The notes beneath the pieces are model-generated. The model was given only the letters and a program-made list of their open reading frames with translations. It was not told the origin of the DNA and ran no database searches. From assembly GCA_902550805.1 (NCBI GenBank), contig CACDAL010000002.1:1-64000 (forward strand): a stretch of 64,000 nucleotides of DNA, read 5' to 3'. Origin of the DNA: an uncultured Pelagibacteraceae bacterium (lineage in GTDB: Bacteria; Pseudomonadota; Alphaproteobacteria; Pelagibacterales; Pelagibacteraceae). The stretch's first letter is position 1; each line of letters opens with the position of its first letter. This document shows, in pieces, positions 24,144 to 33,933 of this stretch. The translations under genes and the position numbers were made by a program.

Positions 24144-25111
24144 GGTGTAATTATTGCCGGTCCTGTAATTTTTCTTCCTTCTAGATCTTTGTGAGCTGTT
24201 TCAACATCATCTAACTTATATTTTTTATAAATTTCTACTTTTATTTTACCTGAAATAACTTGTTCAAATAACATATTTGCCGCTTCATTTAATTCGTCTC
24301 TATTTCTTAAATATTGTTGCATTGAAGGTCTCACAAAATACAAACCTTTTGGTTGTAATGCTTTTGTTACATTTATTGGATCAAGCGCGCCCGAAGCATT
24401 TCCAAAAGAAACCATTGTTCCTCTTACTTGTAAACATTCACAAGATTTTTCAAATGTAGTCTTTCCAACGCCGTCATAAACTACAGGTACACCTTTGCCA
24501 TTTGTTAGTTCCATTAATTTTTTTGCAAAATCTTCTTTTGAATAATTTATCACTTCATCACATCCATTTTTTTTTGCTAAATTTATTTTTTCGTCGCTTC
24601 CTACAGTTCCTATAACTTTTACATTTAAACTTTTTGCCCACTGACAGAATATTTGACCCACACCTCCTGCGGCTGCATGAAATAAAATAGTTTCCTCAGC
24701 TTTAACAGTATAAGTTTTATATAATAAATAAAAAGCCGTTAATCCTTTTGTCATAAGAGTTGCAACAACATTTAAGTCTATGCTTTCTGGAACTTTTACC
24801 AAGTTTTTAGTTGAGTAAATTCTATGAGTTGAGTAAGCCCCAAGTGGTTGACCGGCATATGCAATTTTATCCCCTATTGAAAAATTTGAAACATTAGGTC
24901 CAACTTCTTTAATGATCCCAGAAGCTTCTAATCCTATTCCCGTTGGTAATGGTAAAGGGTACAAGCCAGATCTATGGTAGGTATCTATATAATTTAATCC
25001 TATAGCAACATGCTCTATTAAAACTTCGTCATTACCAGGCTTACCTAAAGTAATTTCTTCAACTTTTAAAACTTCTGGACTACCTGTTTTATCAATTTTT
25101 ATTGCTTTCAT
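24140..25111 (-). CDS. qor: NADPH:quinone oxidoreductase (zinc-independent MDR family)
   Basis: MKAIKIDKTGSPEVLKVEE, HAAAGGVGQIFCQWAKSLNVKVIGTVGS. Confidence 0.93.
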   Translation of the reverse strand: MKAIKIDKTGSPEVLKVEEITLGKPGNDEVLIEHVAIGLNYIDTYHRSGLYPLPLPTGIGLEASGIIKEVGPNVSNFSIGDKIAYAGQPLGAYSTHRIYSTKNLVKVPESIDLNVVATLMTKGLTAFYLLYKTYTVKAEETILFHAAAGGVGQIFCQWAKSLNVKVIGTVGSDEKINLAKKNGCDEVINYSKEDFAKKLMELTNGKGVPVVYDGVGKTTFEKSCECLQVRGTMVSFGNASGALDPINVTKALQPKGLYFVRPSMQQYLRNRDELNEAANMLFEQVISGKIKVEIYKKYKLDDVETAHKDLEGRKITGPAIITP

Positions 25112-25946
25112 TTTTTACAAATGTACCATTATGATAATCTTGGACAGCTTGCAAGATTTCTGATTTGGTATTCATTACAAATGGCCCGCCTCTAGCTATT
25201 TCCTCGCCAATTGGTTTGCCAGAAATTAAAAGAAATTTTGCTTTTGAATTAGCCAAAACTCTTAATTTTTCTCCGTTTGCTAATAAAACTAGTTTAGAGT
25301 CTTTAGCTTTGTCATGCTTTTGCTCTCCTATTTTGACTTCACCATTTATTAGATAAATAAATGAATTATGAGTTAAAGGAAGTCGAAAGTTAAATTCTTT
25401 ATTTTTTTCAATTTCTACATCAAAATATATAGGCTCGACATTGTGTTTTTTTATTGGACTTTCGGCATTTTCAAATTTACCAGCAATAACCTTTACTTGT
25501 TTATCATTATCTTTATGTATCTGCATTTTATCTGAATCTATATAGATATATTCAGGCTTACTCATTTTTAATTTTGCTGGCATATTCACCCATAATTGAA
25601 ATCCATGAAGTCTACCTTCCGACATTGCTGGCATTTCAGAATGAATAATTCCACTTCCAGTTTTCATCCATTGCACATCTCCAGAAGTCATTCTTCCTTT
25701 TCCGCCAGTACTATCTTCATGCTCAAATTCTCCTTGAAGCATATATGTGACTGTTTCAATTCCTCTATGAGGGTGAGGAGGAAAGCCTCCAATATAATCA
25801 TCTTTATTTTCAGAACCAAATTCATCTAACATTAAAAAAGGATCAAAATAATTAGGCTCAAAACCAATACTTCTCTTTAATTTTACTCCAGCACCATCTG
25901 AGGCTGGAATCGGATCAATAATTTTGGCTACTTCAATACTTTTCAT
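25092..25946 (-). CDS. Pirin family protein
   Basis: FDPFLMLDEFG, PHPHRGIETVTYMLQGEFEHEDSTG. Confidence 0.95.
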   Translation of the reverse strand: MKSIEVAKIIDPIPASDGAGVKLKRSIGFEPNYFDPFLMLDEFGSENKDDYIGGFPPHPHRGIETVTYMLQGEFEHEDSTGGKGRMTSGDVQWMKTGSGIIHSEMPAMSEGRLHGFQLWVNMPAKLKMSKPEYIYIDSDKMQIHKDNDKQVKVIAGKFENAESPIKKHNVEPIYFDVEIEKNKEFNFRLPLTHNSFIYLINGEVKIGEQKHDKAKDSKLVLLANGEKLRVLANSKAKFLLISGKPIGEEIARGGPFVMNTKSEILQAVQDYHNGTFVKNESNKN

Positions 25947-25967
25947 GATTGATGATTTAATAATTTT

Positions 25968-26630
25968 TTAAATTAAATCAAGTAACTCCCCGAGATTCTT
26001 AACTTGGTTTTGTGGAATATAATCAAGACTATCAAAAATATTATTATTTCTATTCACCCATATTGAATTATATCCATAATTTCCTCCACCCGAAACATCC
26101 CATGTATTTGAACTTAAAAATACAACTTCACCTTTTTGAATTTGAAATTTTTTAATTGGTATATCATAAACCTTTGAGCTTGGTTTATAAATTCCAACCT
26201 CTTCAATTGAAAAAACGTTATCAAAAATATTTTCCAAGTTATTACTTTTAACCAATTCATTAAGTAGGGAAGGTGTACCATTTGAAAGGATTGCAAGTTT
26301 ATAATTTGTTTCTTTAAGTTTATTTAAAACCTCTTTTACCTCTGGGTATGTAGATAAAACTTTGTACAAATCTAAGAGTTCACCTTTCATTGAACTATCA
26401 ATTTTAAAAGTTTTCATTGATTTTTCTAAACTATCCTCGGTAACTTCCCAAAAATCTTTGTGCCTACCCATTAAACTTCTAAGCCAAGTATATTCTAGCT
26501 GTGTAGTTCTCCAATAATTTGCAAAACTTTCCCACTTATCGCCGATTTTATCTTTACATTTCTCAGCCGCAGAGTTGACGTCAAATAATGTGCCATAAGC
26601 ATCGAAAATTATTGCTTTAACATTTTTCAT
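25968..26630 (-). CDS. Haloacid dehalogenase type II family HAD hydrolase
   Basis: IFDAYGTLFDVNSA, LSNGTPSLL, FLSSNTWDVSGGGNYGYNSIWVNR. Confidence 0.9.
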   Translation of the reverse strand: MKNVKAIIFDAYGTLFDVNSAAEKCKDKIGDKWESFANYWRTTQLEYTWLRSLMGRHKDFWEVTEDSLEKSMKTFKIDSSMKGELLDLYKVLSTYPEVKEVLNKLKETNYKLAILSNGTPSLLNELVKSNNLENIFDNVFSIEEVGIYKPSSKVYDIPIKKFQIQKGEVVFLSSNTWDVSGGGNYGYNSIWVNRNNNIFDSLDYIPQNQVKNLGELLDLI

Positions 26631-26647
26631 AAATTAATTTGTAAAAT

Positions 26648-27358
26648 ATGAGTAATATTAGATTATTTTTTCCAGAAAGTTTATCACTTAATTTAGAATC
26701 TAAGCTTGATAAGTCACAATCTCATTATCTTACAAAAGTAATGAGAATTAAAATTGACGAAGGTTTTTCGCTATTTAATAATAATGGAGAATGGTCAGCA
26801 AAAATTCACCAAATATCAAAAGGTATAGTAGAATTTATTGTAACAGAAAAACTTAGACAAAAAGAGAATACAAAAGACATTTGGTTAGCTTTTTCTCCTA
26901 TTAAACCGAATTATTTTAATTTTATGATTCAAAAAGCTACAGAACTAGGCGTAACCAAATTTATTCCAATTATATTTGATAGAACAATTGTTAGAAAAAT
27001 AAATAAAGAAAGATTAGAAAAAATAATTATTGAAGCAACTGAACAATCTAATCGAATTAATGTTCCTATATTAGAAAAACCTCAAAATTTAAAAAACTTT
27101 TTAAACAAAAATTCAAAAAAAATAGATTTAGTGTTTACTGATTTAAATACTTCGAAAACAAATTTAGAAATTAACAAAAAAGCTAATAAACCAATATGCG
27201 CAATTATTGGACCAGAAGGTGATTTTTCTGAAAATGAAAGAAAACAAATTTTAAATTTTGAAGGCGTTAAACCAATTAAAATTAATGAAAATATATTAAG
27301 AGCAGAAACAGCAACAATCTCAGTAATTTCAATAATAAATTATATTATTAATTTATAA
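26648..27358 (+). CDS. rsmE: 16S rRNA (uracil1498-N3)-methyltransferase
   Basis: IIGPEGDFSENE, LRAETATIS. Confidence 0.95.
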   Translation: MSNIRLFFPESLSLNLESKLDKSQSHYLTKVMRIKIDEGFSLFNNNGEWSAKIHQISKGIVEFIVTEKLRQKENTKDIWLAFSPIKPNYFNFMIQKATELGVTKFIPIIFDRTIVRKINKERLEKIIIEATEQSNRINVPILEKPQNLKNFLNKNSKKIDLVFTDLNTSKTNLEINKKANKPICAIIGPEGDFSENERKQILNFEGVKPIKINENILRAETATISVISIINYIINL

Positions 27359-27937
27359 ATATTTTTTAATTATCTTTATGGAACTTTTAATATCATTAAG
27401 ATGAGATATGGTTGCAACATATTTCCCATCTTTTAAAAGTATAACGGGAGAACTATGGTCTATATTGTATTCACCATTTTCTGAAAATATTTTTTTACTC
27501 AAAATTCCCCATGACTGATAAAGCAAAAATATTTTTTCTGGTTTTCCAGTAATTCCAATAAAATTGTTATCAAAATTACTTAAATAATTTTTTACAACTT
27601 TTGGAGTATCTCTTTCTGGATCAACGCTAATAAAAAAAACTTTTAAATTTTTTTTCTTGTTTTTTAATTTATCTAAAACGATATCCATTTTATTTAAAGT
27701 CATTGGACAAACGTCGGGACAGTTTGTAAATCCAAAAAAAATAGCTGTTAAAGGCCCATTAAAAGATTCTTGTGTAATCGTATTATTGTTCATATCTTTT
27801 AGGGAAAAATTGGAACCTTTAAATGAAGAAATAACCTCATTTTTTTTTTTCTCCATTGATAAAAAAACTGGAAGCATAATAAATAAAAAAATTATAAGAC
27901 ATCCGCCTATTATACTAATTGAAGTTTTTAATTTCAT
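27353..27937 (-). CDS. SCO1/SenC family copper chaperone
   Basis: FFGFTNCPDVCPMTLNKM, SVDPERDTP, IDHSSPVILL. Confidence 0.93.
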   Translation of the reverse strand: MKLKTSISIIGGCLIIFLFIMLPVFLSMEKKKNEVISSFKGSNFSLKDMNNNTITQESFNGPLTAIFFGFTNCPDVCPMTLNKMDIVLDKLKNKKKNLKVFFISVDPERDTPKVVKNYLSNFDNNFIGITGKPEKIFLLYQSWGILSKKIFSENGEYNIDHSSPVILLKDGKYVATISHLNDIKSSIKIIKKYL

Positions 27938-27952
27938 TATTGTAAAATTGTT

Positions 27953-27965
27953 TATAGTGACTATA
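27953..27965. promoter_or_regulatory. Palindrome in the SCO1/subunit III divergent spacer
   Basis: TATAGT-G-ACTATA, nested with GTTTATA...TATAAAC (27950-27970), in a 36-bp divergent spacer. Confidence 0.35.
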
Positions 27966-27973
27966 TAAACATT

Positions 27974-28651
27974 ATGTCTCTTATAAAGAAACTATTTGGC
28001 ACACTAGCCCAAAAACCTTGGGAAAAAAATCAAGTTGCTATTGATAACACTCATCCCGGAAGAACGTTTAATCTTTCAAATCAAATGTCCGCAGTAATTA
28101 TAATTTTTGGTGTCAGTACAGCTATATTTAGTTTGATATTTACAGGATATCTTTATTCTCTTCCACCCGAACAAGACACAACATTTATTTTAAAAACTTA
28201 TTTATTATGGATTAATACTTTAGTTTTAATTTTTGTTACTTTTTTTTTTAATAAAATAAGCAGTGATCTAAAAAAAAATTTAACAAACAATATTAAAAAA
28301 AATTTAATTTATGTAGGTGGCTTAAGCTACCTATTTTTATTCTTACAATTGATATTATGGTATCAACTTATGAAAAGTGGTAACTTTGTAGATACAAATA
28401 CTTACTTTTCATCTTTTTATATCTTTACCACATTACACGGTATACATCTTCTTGGAGGTCTATTTTTTTGGGGAAAGGTTAGCTCAAGAATATTTAATTT
28501 AAATGAAAAAGATTATGCAAATGAAGAAAAAAATATAAACGCTTTATCATTGTACTGGTTATTTTTGTTTATTGTTTGGATAGTTTTCTTTGGAATTATG
28601 TTTATTTATAATGATTCAGTAATTGCATGGTGCAAATCTTTGATAGCATAA
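27974..28651 (+). CDS. Heme-copper oxidase subunit III-like protein
   Basis: Hydrophobic segments with TLHGIHLLGGLFFW; YWLFLFIVWIVFF. Confidence 0.85.
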   Translation: MSLIKKLFGTLAQKPWEKNQVAIDNTHPGRTFNLSNQMSAVIIIFGVSTAIFSLIFTGYLYSLPPEQDTTFILKTYLLWINTLVLIFVTFFFNKISSDLKKNLTNNIKKNLIYVGGLSYLFLFLQLILWYQLMKSGNFVDTNTYFSSFYIFTTLHGIHLLGGLFFWGKVSSRIFNLNEKDYANEEKNINALSLYWLFLFIVWIVFFGIMFIYNDSVIAWCKSLIA

Positions 28652-28656
28652 TCTTA

Positions 28657-28848
28657 CTACAAAAATAAAACTAAAATAGTGCCAACCGCAGCAATTATTA
28701 TTAAAAGTATATTTACAGATTTTAAATATTTTTTTGTTTCTGGTTTAAGTTTGTTTTTTGAAAAGGCGCCAGCCCCTAAAGATATGACAATATAAAAAAG
28801 TAAAACTAAAACGAGTATTGAAACTAAGATTCCCAATTTACCGAACAT
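28657..28848 (-). CDS. Small two-TM hypothetical protein in the cox cluster
   Basis: 63 aa, two hydrophobic helices separated by a basic loop; fills the gap between subunit III-like gene and coxB. Confidence 0.65.
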   Translation of the reverse strand: MFGKLGILVSILVLVLLFYIVISLGAGAFSKNKLKPETKKYLKSVNILLIIIAAVGTILVLFL

Positions 28849-28885
28849 ATTATCCTTGATTATACTAGTTAATTTAAGATGGTTT

Positions 28886-28902
28886 TATGACATTTTGTCA
28901 TA
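28886..28902. promoter_or_regulatory. Palindrome upstream of coxB
   Basis: TATGACA-TTT-TGTCATA, perfect 7-bp arms, about 35 bp upstream of the coxB start. Confidence 0.4.
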
Positions 28903-28937
28903 GGTATTTATGCAGTTATTATTCTATATAAACAGCT

Positions 28938-29774
28938 ATGCACGCGGGTATTATATTTTTTTTAGTTATTCTTGGATCGGTGTTATTTCATATTTTCACA
29001 CCATGGTATTGGACTGATGTTGCTTCAAATTGGGGAGGCATGGACGACACTATCACTCTAACTTTTTGGGTTGGCGGAGGTGTATTTGTAGCAGTTTGCC
29101 TTTTTATGGTTTATTGCGTTTTTAAATTTTCTTATAAAGAAGATCGTAAAGCCGAGTACAAACCTGAAGATAAAAAATTAGAAAGAATACTTACATGGAC
29201 AACAACATTAGGTGTGGCAGCACTTTTAGCACCAGGACTTATAATTTGGAATCAGTTTATTAGCGTTCCAAAAAATGCAATTGAGATTGATGTAATGGCC
29301 TGGCAGTGGGGATGGCAATATAGATTGCCAGGAGAAGACGGAAAATTAGGAACAACTCAAGTTACGAATATAAATGACAATAATCCTTTTGGAATTAATT
29401 TAGATGATCCTTATGGAAAAGATGATGTGATGGTGCAAACCGATGTAATAAATTTGGAAAATAATAGACCAGTTAAAATTTTATTGAGATCAGTTGATGT
29501 TCTTCATAACTGGTATGTTCCTCAATTTAGAGCTAAAATGGATGCGGTTCCTGGGATTGTAACTTATTATTGGTTTGAACCTAATAAAACAGGTGAGTAC
29601 GAAGTTTTATGTGCCGAGTATTGTGGCGTAGGTCATTATGCTATGAGAGGTGGAGTTGTGGTGCAAGATAATCAAGATTATGAAAATTGGCTTCAAGAAC
29701 AAGAAACATTTTCTGACTTAATGGCAAAACAAAAATTATTAGAAACTGGTGAAACAAAATTAGCAAAAAAATAA
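28938..29774 (+). CDS. coxB: Cytochrome c oxidase subunit II
   Basis: CuA motif CAEYCGVGHYAM; VLHNWYVPQFRAKMDAVPG; WQWGWQY. Confidence 0.96.
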   Translation: MHAGIIFFLVILGSVLFHIFTPWYWTDVASNWGGMDDTITLTFWVGGGVFVAVCLFMVYCVFKFSYKEDRKAEYKPEDKKLERILTWTTTLGVAALLAPGLIIWNQFISVPKNAIEIDVMAWQWGWQYRLPGEDGKLGTTQVTNINDNNPFGINLDDPYGKDDVMVQTDVINLENNRPVKILLRSVDVLHNWYVPQFRAKMDAVPGIVTYYWFEPNKTGEYEVLCAEYCGVGHYAMRGGVVVQDNQDYENWLQEQETFSDLMAKQKLLETGETKLAKK

Positions 29775-29801
29775 ATTAAATGTTAATAATAAAGGAAAAA
29801 A

Positions 29802-31640
29802 ATGTCAGAAGACTATAACGATAACAAAACAATACAAGCACAATCTTCAGAAACTATTTCTGGAAGTGGTTCAGGAGTATCTCCAGATATTGATTATGTA
29901 AGACCTGCAGAAATACCAGAACAGGATTTGTATCATGGACATAGCTTTATTACTAAATGGGTTTTTTGCCAGGATGCAAAAGTTATTGGAGTTCAGTATT
30001 TTCTTCTAGCAACATTCACAGGAATAATTGGTCTTATTCTTTCTTGGTTAATGCGTTTACAATTAGGATTCCCGGAACTTGCAAGTTTTATGACCGCAGA
30101 ACACTATTATCAGTTTGTAACCATGCATGGAATGATAATGGTAGTTTACTTTTTAACCGCACTCTTTCTTGGAGGTTTTGGCAATTTTTTGATTCCATTA
30201 ATGGTTGGTGCAAGAGATATGGTTTTTCCTTATCTTAACATGGTAAGTTTTTGGATGTTTTTTATTGCAGTGGGAGTTTTATTAGCAAGCTTTTTTGTTC
30301 CAGGTGGACCAACAGGATCAGGCTGGACGCTTTATCCTCCTCAAGCGATTTTAGAAGGAACTCCGGGATCAGGCATGGGGATAATGTTAATGTGTATTTC
30401 ATTAATTTTGTTCGTTGCTGGATTTACTATGGGTGGACTAAATTATCTAATTACTGTTTTGCAAGCTCGCACCAGAGGAATGACGTTAATGAGAATGCCC
30501 CTAACAGTTTGGGGTATTTTTACAGCAACTGTTTTAGCAATGTTAGCTTTTCCAGCACTTTTGGTAGGTGCGCTAATGATGAGCTTAGACAATATCCTTG
30601 GAACAAGTTTTTTCATGCCAACAATATTAAAAGCCGGAGAAGTTTTAGAATATGGCGGAGGAAGCCCTATACTTTTTCAACATTTATTTTGGTTTTTTGG
30701 ACACCCAGAAGTTTATATCGTTGCATTACCTGCATTTGGAATAATTTCAGATTTAATTTCAGTACACGCTAGAAAAAACATATTTGGTTATAGAATGATG
30801 GTTTGGGCTATTGTTGGAATTGGTGCGCTAAGCTTTTTTGTATGGGCACACCATATGTATGTTAGCGGAATGAACCCATGGTTTGGTTTCTTTTTTGCAA
30901 CCACAACACTTATAATAGCTGTTCCTACAGCAATGAAAGTTTACAATTGGATTTTAACTCTTTGGAGAGGAAACATTCGACTAAATACTGTTATGTTATG
31001 GTGTTTGGGTTTTATTGTTACATTTGTTAACGGAGGTATTACAGGAATTTTTTTAGGCAATGTTACTGTAGATGTTCCATTATCCGACACTTATTTTGTA
31101 ATTGCACATTTCCATATGGTAATGGGTATAGCACCACTTATGGTAATTATGGGAGCTGTTTATCACTGGTTTCCTTTAGTTGCTGGAAGATTTTTGGATG
31201 AAAAATTAGGTAAATGGCATTTCTGGCTTACCTTTTTAGGAGCTTATTCAATTTATTTCCCAATGCACTATTTAGGTTTTATTGGAGTCCCAAGAAGATA
31301 TTTTGAGATGTACGACAGTCCTTACATGACTTCAGCTGTCGGAATGAATGAATTTATAAGTATGGCAGCATTTATAGTTGGAGCAGCACAATTTATTTTA
31401 ATTTATAATATTATAAGAGCTTTAAAAATAGGAAAACCATCAGGACATAATCCTTGGAAAGCTTGTTCATTGGAATGGCTTACACCTTCAGTACCACCTG
31501 AACATGGTAACTGGGGTGAAAGACTTCCGGTAGTGCATAGATGGGCATATGATTATAGTGTTCCTGGAGCAAAAGAGGATTTTATAACTCAAACTACACC
31601 GCCAAGTGACGTAGCTAACACTGAGGTAGAAAAAACATAA
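29802..31640 (+). CDS. coxA: Cytochrome c oxidase subunit I (A1-type)
   Basis: HLFWFFGHPEVYIVALPAFG, HHMYVSGMNP, HFHMVMG. Confidence 0.98.
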   Translation: MSEDYNDNKTIQAQSSETISGSGSGVSPDIDYVRPAEIPEQDLYHGHSFITKWVFCQDAKVIGVQYFLLATFTGIIGLILSWLMRLQLGFPELASFMTAEHYYQFVTMHGMIMVVYFLTALFLGGFGNFLIPLMVGARDMVFPYLNMVSFWMFFIAVGVLLASFFVPGGPTGSGWTLYPPQAILEGTPGSGMGIMLMCISLILFVAGFTMGGLNYLITVLQARTRGMTLMRMPLTVWGIFTATVLAMLAFPALLVGALMMSLDNILGTSFFMPTILKAGEVLEYGGGSPILFQHLFWFFGHPEVYIVALPAFGIISDLISVHARKNIFGYRMMVWAIVGIGALSFFVWAHHMYVSGMNPWFGFFFATTTLIIAVPTAMKVYNWILTLWRGNIRLNTVMLWCLGFIVTFVNGGITGIFLGNVTVDVPLSDTYFVIAHFHMVMGIAPLMVIMGAVYHWFPLVAGRFLDEKLGKWHFWLTFLGAYSIYFPMHYLGFIGVPRRYFEMYDSPYMTSAVGMNEFISMAAFIVGAAQFILIYNIIRALKIGKPSGHNPWKACSLEWLTPSVPPEHGNWGERLPVVHRWAYDYSVPGAKEDFITQTTPPSDVANTEVEKT

Positions 31641-31647
31641 ACAATAT

Positions 31648-32358
31648 ATGTCTGATCCAAAAATAGAAGGATACGAATTTAAACCAGGCTTTAAAGGAAT
31701 GGCTCAGGATACTGGTTCCGATCAAACAATGTTTAAAGGTGTGCATTGGGGAAAAGCAATGATGTGGATTTTTTTATTAAGTGATACATTTATATTTAGT
31801 TGTTTTCTAATTTCTTACATGAAGGGTAGAGGATCTACTTTAATTGATTGGCCAAATCCAAGCGAAGTTTTTGGATTACATGTTTTTGGCGTTGATGTTC
31901 CTTTATTACTTATTGCTATTATGACTTTTGTATTGATTACAAGTAGCGGAACAATGGCTCTTGCAGTTAAGTACGGTTATGAAAAAAATAAAAAGATGTG
32001 TGGATGGTTGATATTAGCCACTGCTATAGGTGGACTTACATTCGTTGGAATGCAAGCTTTTGAATGGTCAAAATTAATTCATGAAGGAGTAAGACCTTGG
32101 GAAAATCCTTTTGGAGCACCACAATTTGGTTCATTTTTCTTTATGATTACTGGTTTTCACGGCACCCATGTTTCAATAGGTGTAATTTTCTTATTTATAT
32201 ATGCCTATAAAACTTTCAAAGGCCATTATGATGAAGGAAAAAGAGGTTGGTTTACATCAATAAAAGGTGATTATGTTGAAATTGAAATTTTAGGATTGTA
32301 TTGGCACTTTGTAGATTTAGTATGGGTATTTATTTTTGCATTTTTTTATTTATGGTAA
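31648..32358 (+). CDS. coxC: Cytochrome c oxidase subunit III
   Basis: TGFHGTHVSIGV, EILGLYWHFVDLVWVFIFAFFYLW. Confidence 0.93.
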   Translation: MSDPKIEGYEFKPGFKGMAQDTGSDQTMFKGVHWGKAMMWIFLLSDTFIFSCFLISYMKGRGSTLIDWPNPSEVFGLHVFGVDVPLLLIAIMTFVLITSSGTMALAVKYGYEKNKKMCGWLILATAIGGLTFVGMQAFEWSKLIHEGVRPWENPFGAPQFGSFFFMITGFHGTHVSIGVIFLFIYAYKTFKGHYDEGKRGWFTSIKGDYVEIEILGLYWHFVDLVWVFIFAFFYLW

Positions 32359-32366
32359 ATTAAATT

Positions 32367-32702
32367 ATGAGCGAAATAAAAAAACAAGAACAAACAACAA
32401 CGCATAAGATAGGAATATATCTTTGGATTTGGGGCTTATTATTTGTTTTAAGTTTTTTTTCATACATGGTGGATTGGTACCAATTTCAAGGATTACTTAG
32501 ATGGTCTTTGATTTTATTATTTATGTTTTTAAAAGCAGGTCTGATCATGGCTTTCTTTATGCATTTATTTTGGGAACGTTATGCATTAGTTAATGTTCTT
32601 TTATGGCCAATGACCGCAATTGGATGTTTTATATTTCTTATGGTTGCAGAGTTTGAATATACTGTATTTACTAGACTTTTTTATTTTGTTGTAGGAGGAT
32701 AA
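32367..32702 (+). CDS. Cytochrome c oxidase subunit IV-like protein
   Basis: Three hydrophobic segments, LKAGLIMAFFMHLFWE; follows subunit III. Confidence 0.8.
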   Translation: MSEIKKQEQTTTHKIGIYLWIWGLLFVLSFFSYMVDWYQFQGLLRWSLILLFMFLKAGLIMAFFMHLFWERYALVNVLLWPMTAIGCFIFLMVAEFEYTVFTRLFYFVVGG

Positions 32703-32708
32703 TATTTT

Positions 32709-32972
32709 ATGGATGGATATACTATATTAGCTAGTTTTTTATTATTTTTCTTGTTTTTTATTTATATAACTTGGTTTGGTTTTTCACTTAAAGTTGAAAA
32801 CGAAAAAGAAAAATCTGAAAAGATTTCTATTAATCCTTATGATCAACTTCCTTTCCATAGAAAATTAATAGATAAAAAAAATGATAAAGTTGGAATGTTT
32901 GATCTAGGAAATCATATTTTAATAATTGGTCTAATTTTAATAGTAATTTTTGTATCACTTAATGTTGAATAA
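32709..32972 (+). CDS. Small membrane hypothetical protein in the cox operon
   Basis: 87 aa, TM helices at both ends, tightly packed between the subunit IV gene and ctaB. Confidence 0.75.
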   Translation: MDGYTILASFLLFFLFFIYITWFGFSLKVENEKEKSEKISINPYDQLPFHRKLIDKKNDKVGMFDLGNHILIIGLILIVIFVSLNVE

Positions 32973-32974
32973 AA

Positions 32975-33889
32975 GTGACAACCAACGTAATTAAAAAAAA
33001 AACTGTTTCTTTTAAATTTTCGTCTTATTTAAAATCTTTATTACAATTGATGAAGCCAAGAGTAATGTCTTTGGTAATTTTCACTTGTACAGTTGGATTA
33101 TTAACTTCACCAAATCAAGTTCCTTTATTTGATTCATTGATTTGTATTTTCTTCGTGACGCTTGGGGCTGGAGCGGCTGGAGCATTAAACATGTGGTATG
33201 AAGCAGATCTTGATAAGTTAATGACAAGAACATGTCTTAGACCAATTCCGACAGGAAAAATTAACAAAGATCATGCCTTAGTGTTTGGAATAGTTTTATC
33301 GATAGTTTCAATTATTGGACTTTATTATTTTTCAAATTTTTTATCTGCGATGTTATTATTTATAACAATTGCATTTTATGTTTTCGTTTATACTATTTGG
33401 CTAAAAAGAAAGACTCCTCAAAATATTGTTATTGGAGGAGCATCTGGAGCACTACCTCCTGTTATAGGATGGACCATTGCAACAAATTCTTTAGGTTTAG
33501 AACCTATTACATTTTTTTTAATTATATTTTATTGGACGCCATCTCATTTTTGGGCATTAAGCCTCTATAAAGCCAAAGACTATGCAAAGGCAAATATACC
33601 AATGTTGCCTATTACAAATGGGGTAGAGGAGACAAAGAAAAAGATTTTAGTTTATTCTTTGTTTATGTTGCCAATAGTTATTATTCCATATGTAATAGGT
33701 TTTAGCGGAAACCTATATATATTTATCTCTTTATCTCTTACTCTTTACTATAATTATATTTGTTATGATCTTTACAAATTTAAAAAAAATAAATTTGAAT
33801 TAAAAAAGGCAAAAAAAGTATTTTCTTACTCAATTTTCTATTTATTTTTGCTATTTGTTTTGTTTCTAGTAGATCAAATAGTTAAATAA
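32975..33889 (+). CDS. ctaB: Protoheme IX farnesyltransferase (GTG start)
   Basis: LMKPRVMSLVIFT, NMWYEADLDKLMTRTCLRPIPTG. Confidence 0.95.
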   Translation: MTTNVIKKKTVSFKFSSYLKSLLQLMKPRVMSLVIFTCTVGLLTSPNQVPLFDSLICIFFVTLGAGAAGALNMWYEADLDKLMTRTCLRPIPTGKINKDHALVFGIVLSIVSIIGLYYFSNFLSAMLLFITIAFYVFVYTIWLKRKTPQNIVIGGASGALPPVIGWTIATNSLGLEPITFFLIIFYWTPSHFWALSLYKAKDYAKANIPMLPITNGVEETKKKILVYSLFMLPIVIIPYVIGFSGNLYIFISLSLTLYYNYICYDLYKFKKNKFELKKAKKVFSYSIFYLFLLFVLFLVDQIVK

Positions 33890-33933
33890 AAATTTATTAA
33901 TCATCTTTTATAATATAGTTTTAGTTATTAAAG

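Noticed and set aside
24140-26630. qor-pirin-HAD block as a novel catabolic gene cluster
   Set aside because: Each gene is a common family member and adjacency alone is not evidence for a pathway.
29957-30772. ORFs of 93 and 173 aa in an alternative frame of coxA
   Set aside because: They lie fully inside coxA in the +1 frame, and their composition is typical of a shifted membrane-protein gene.
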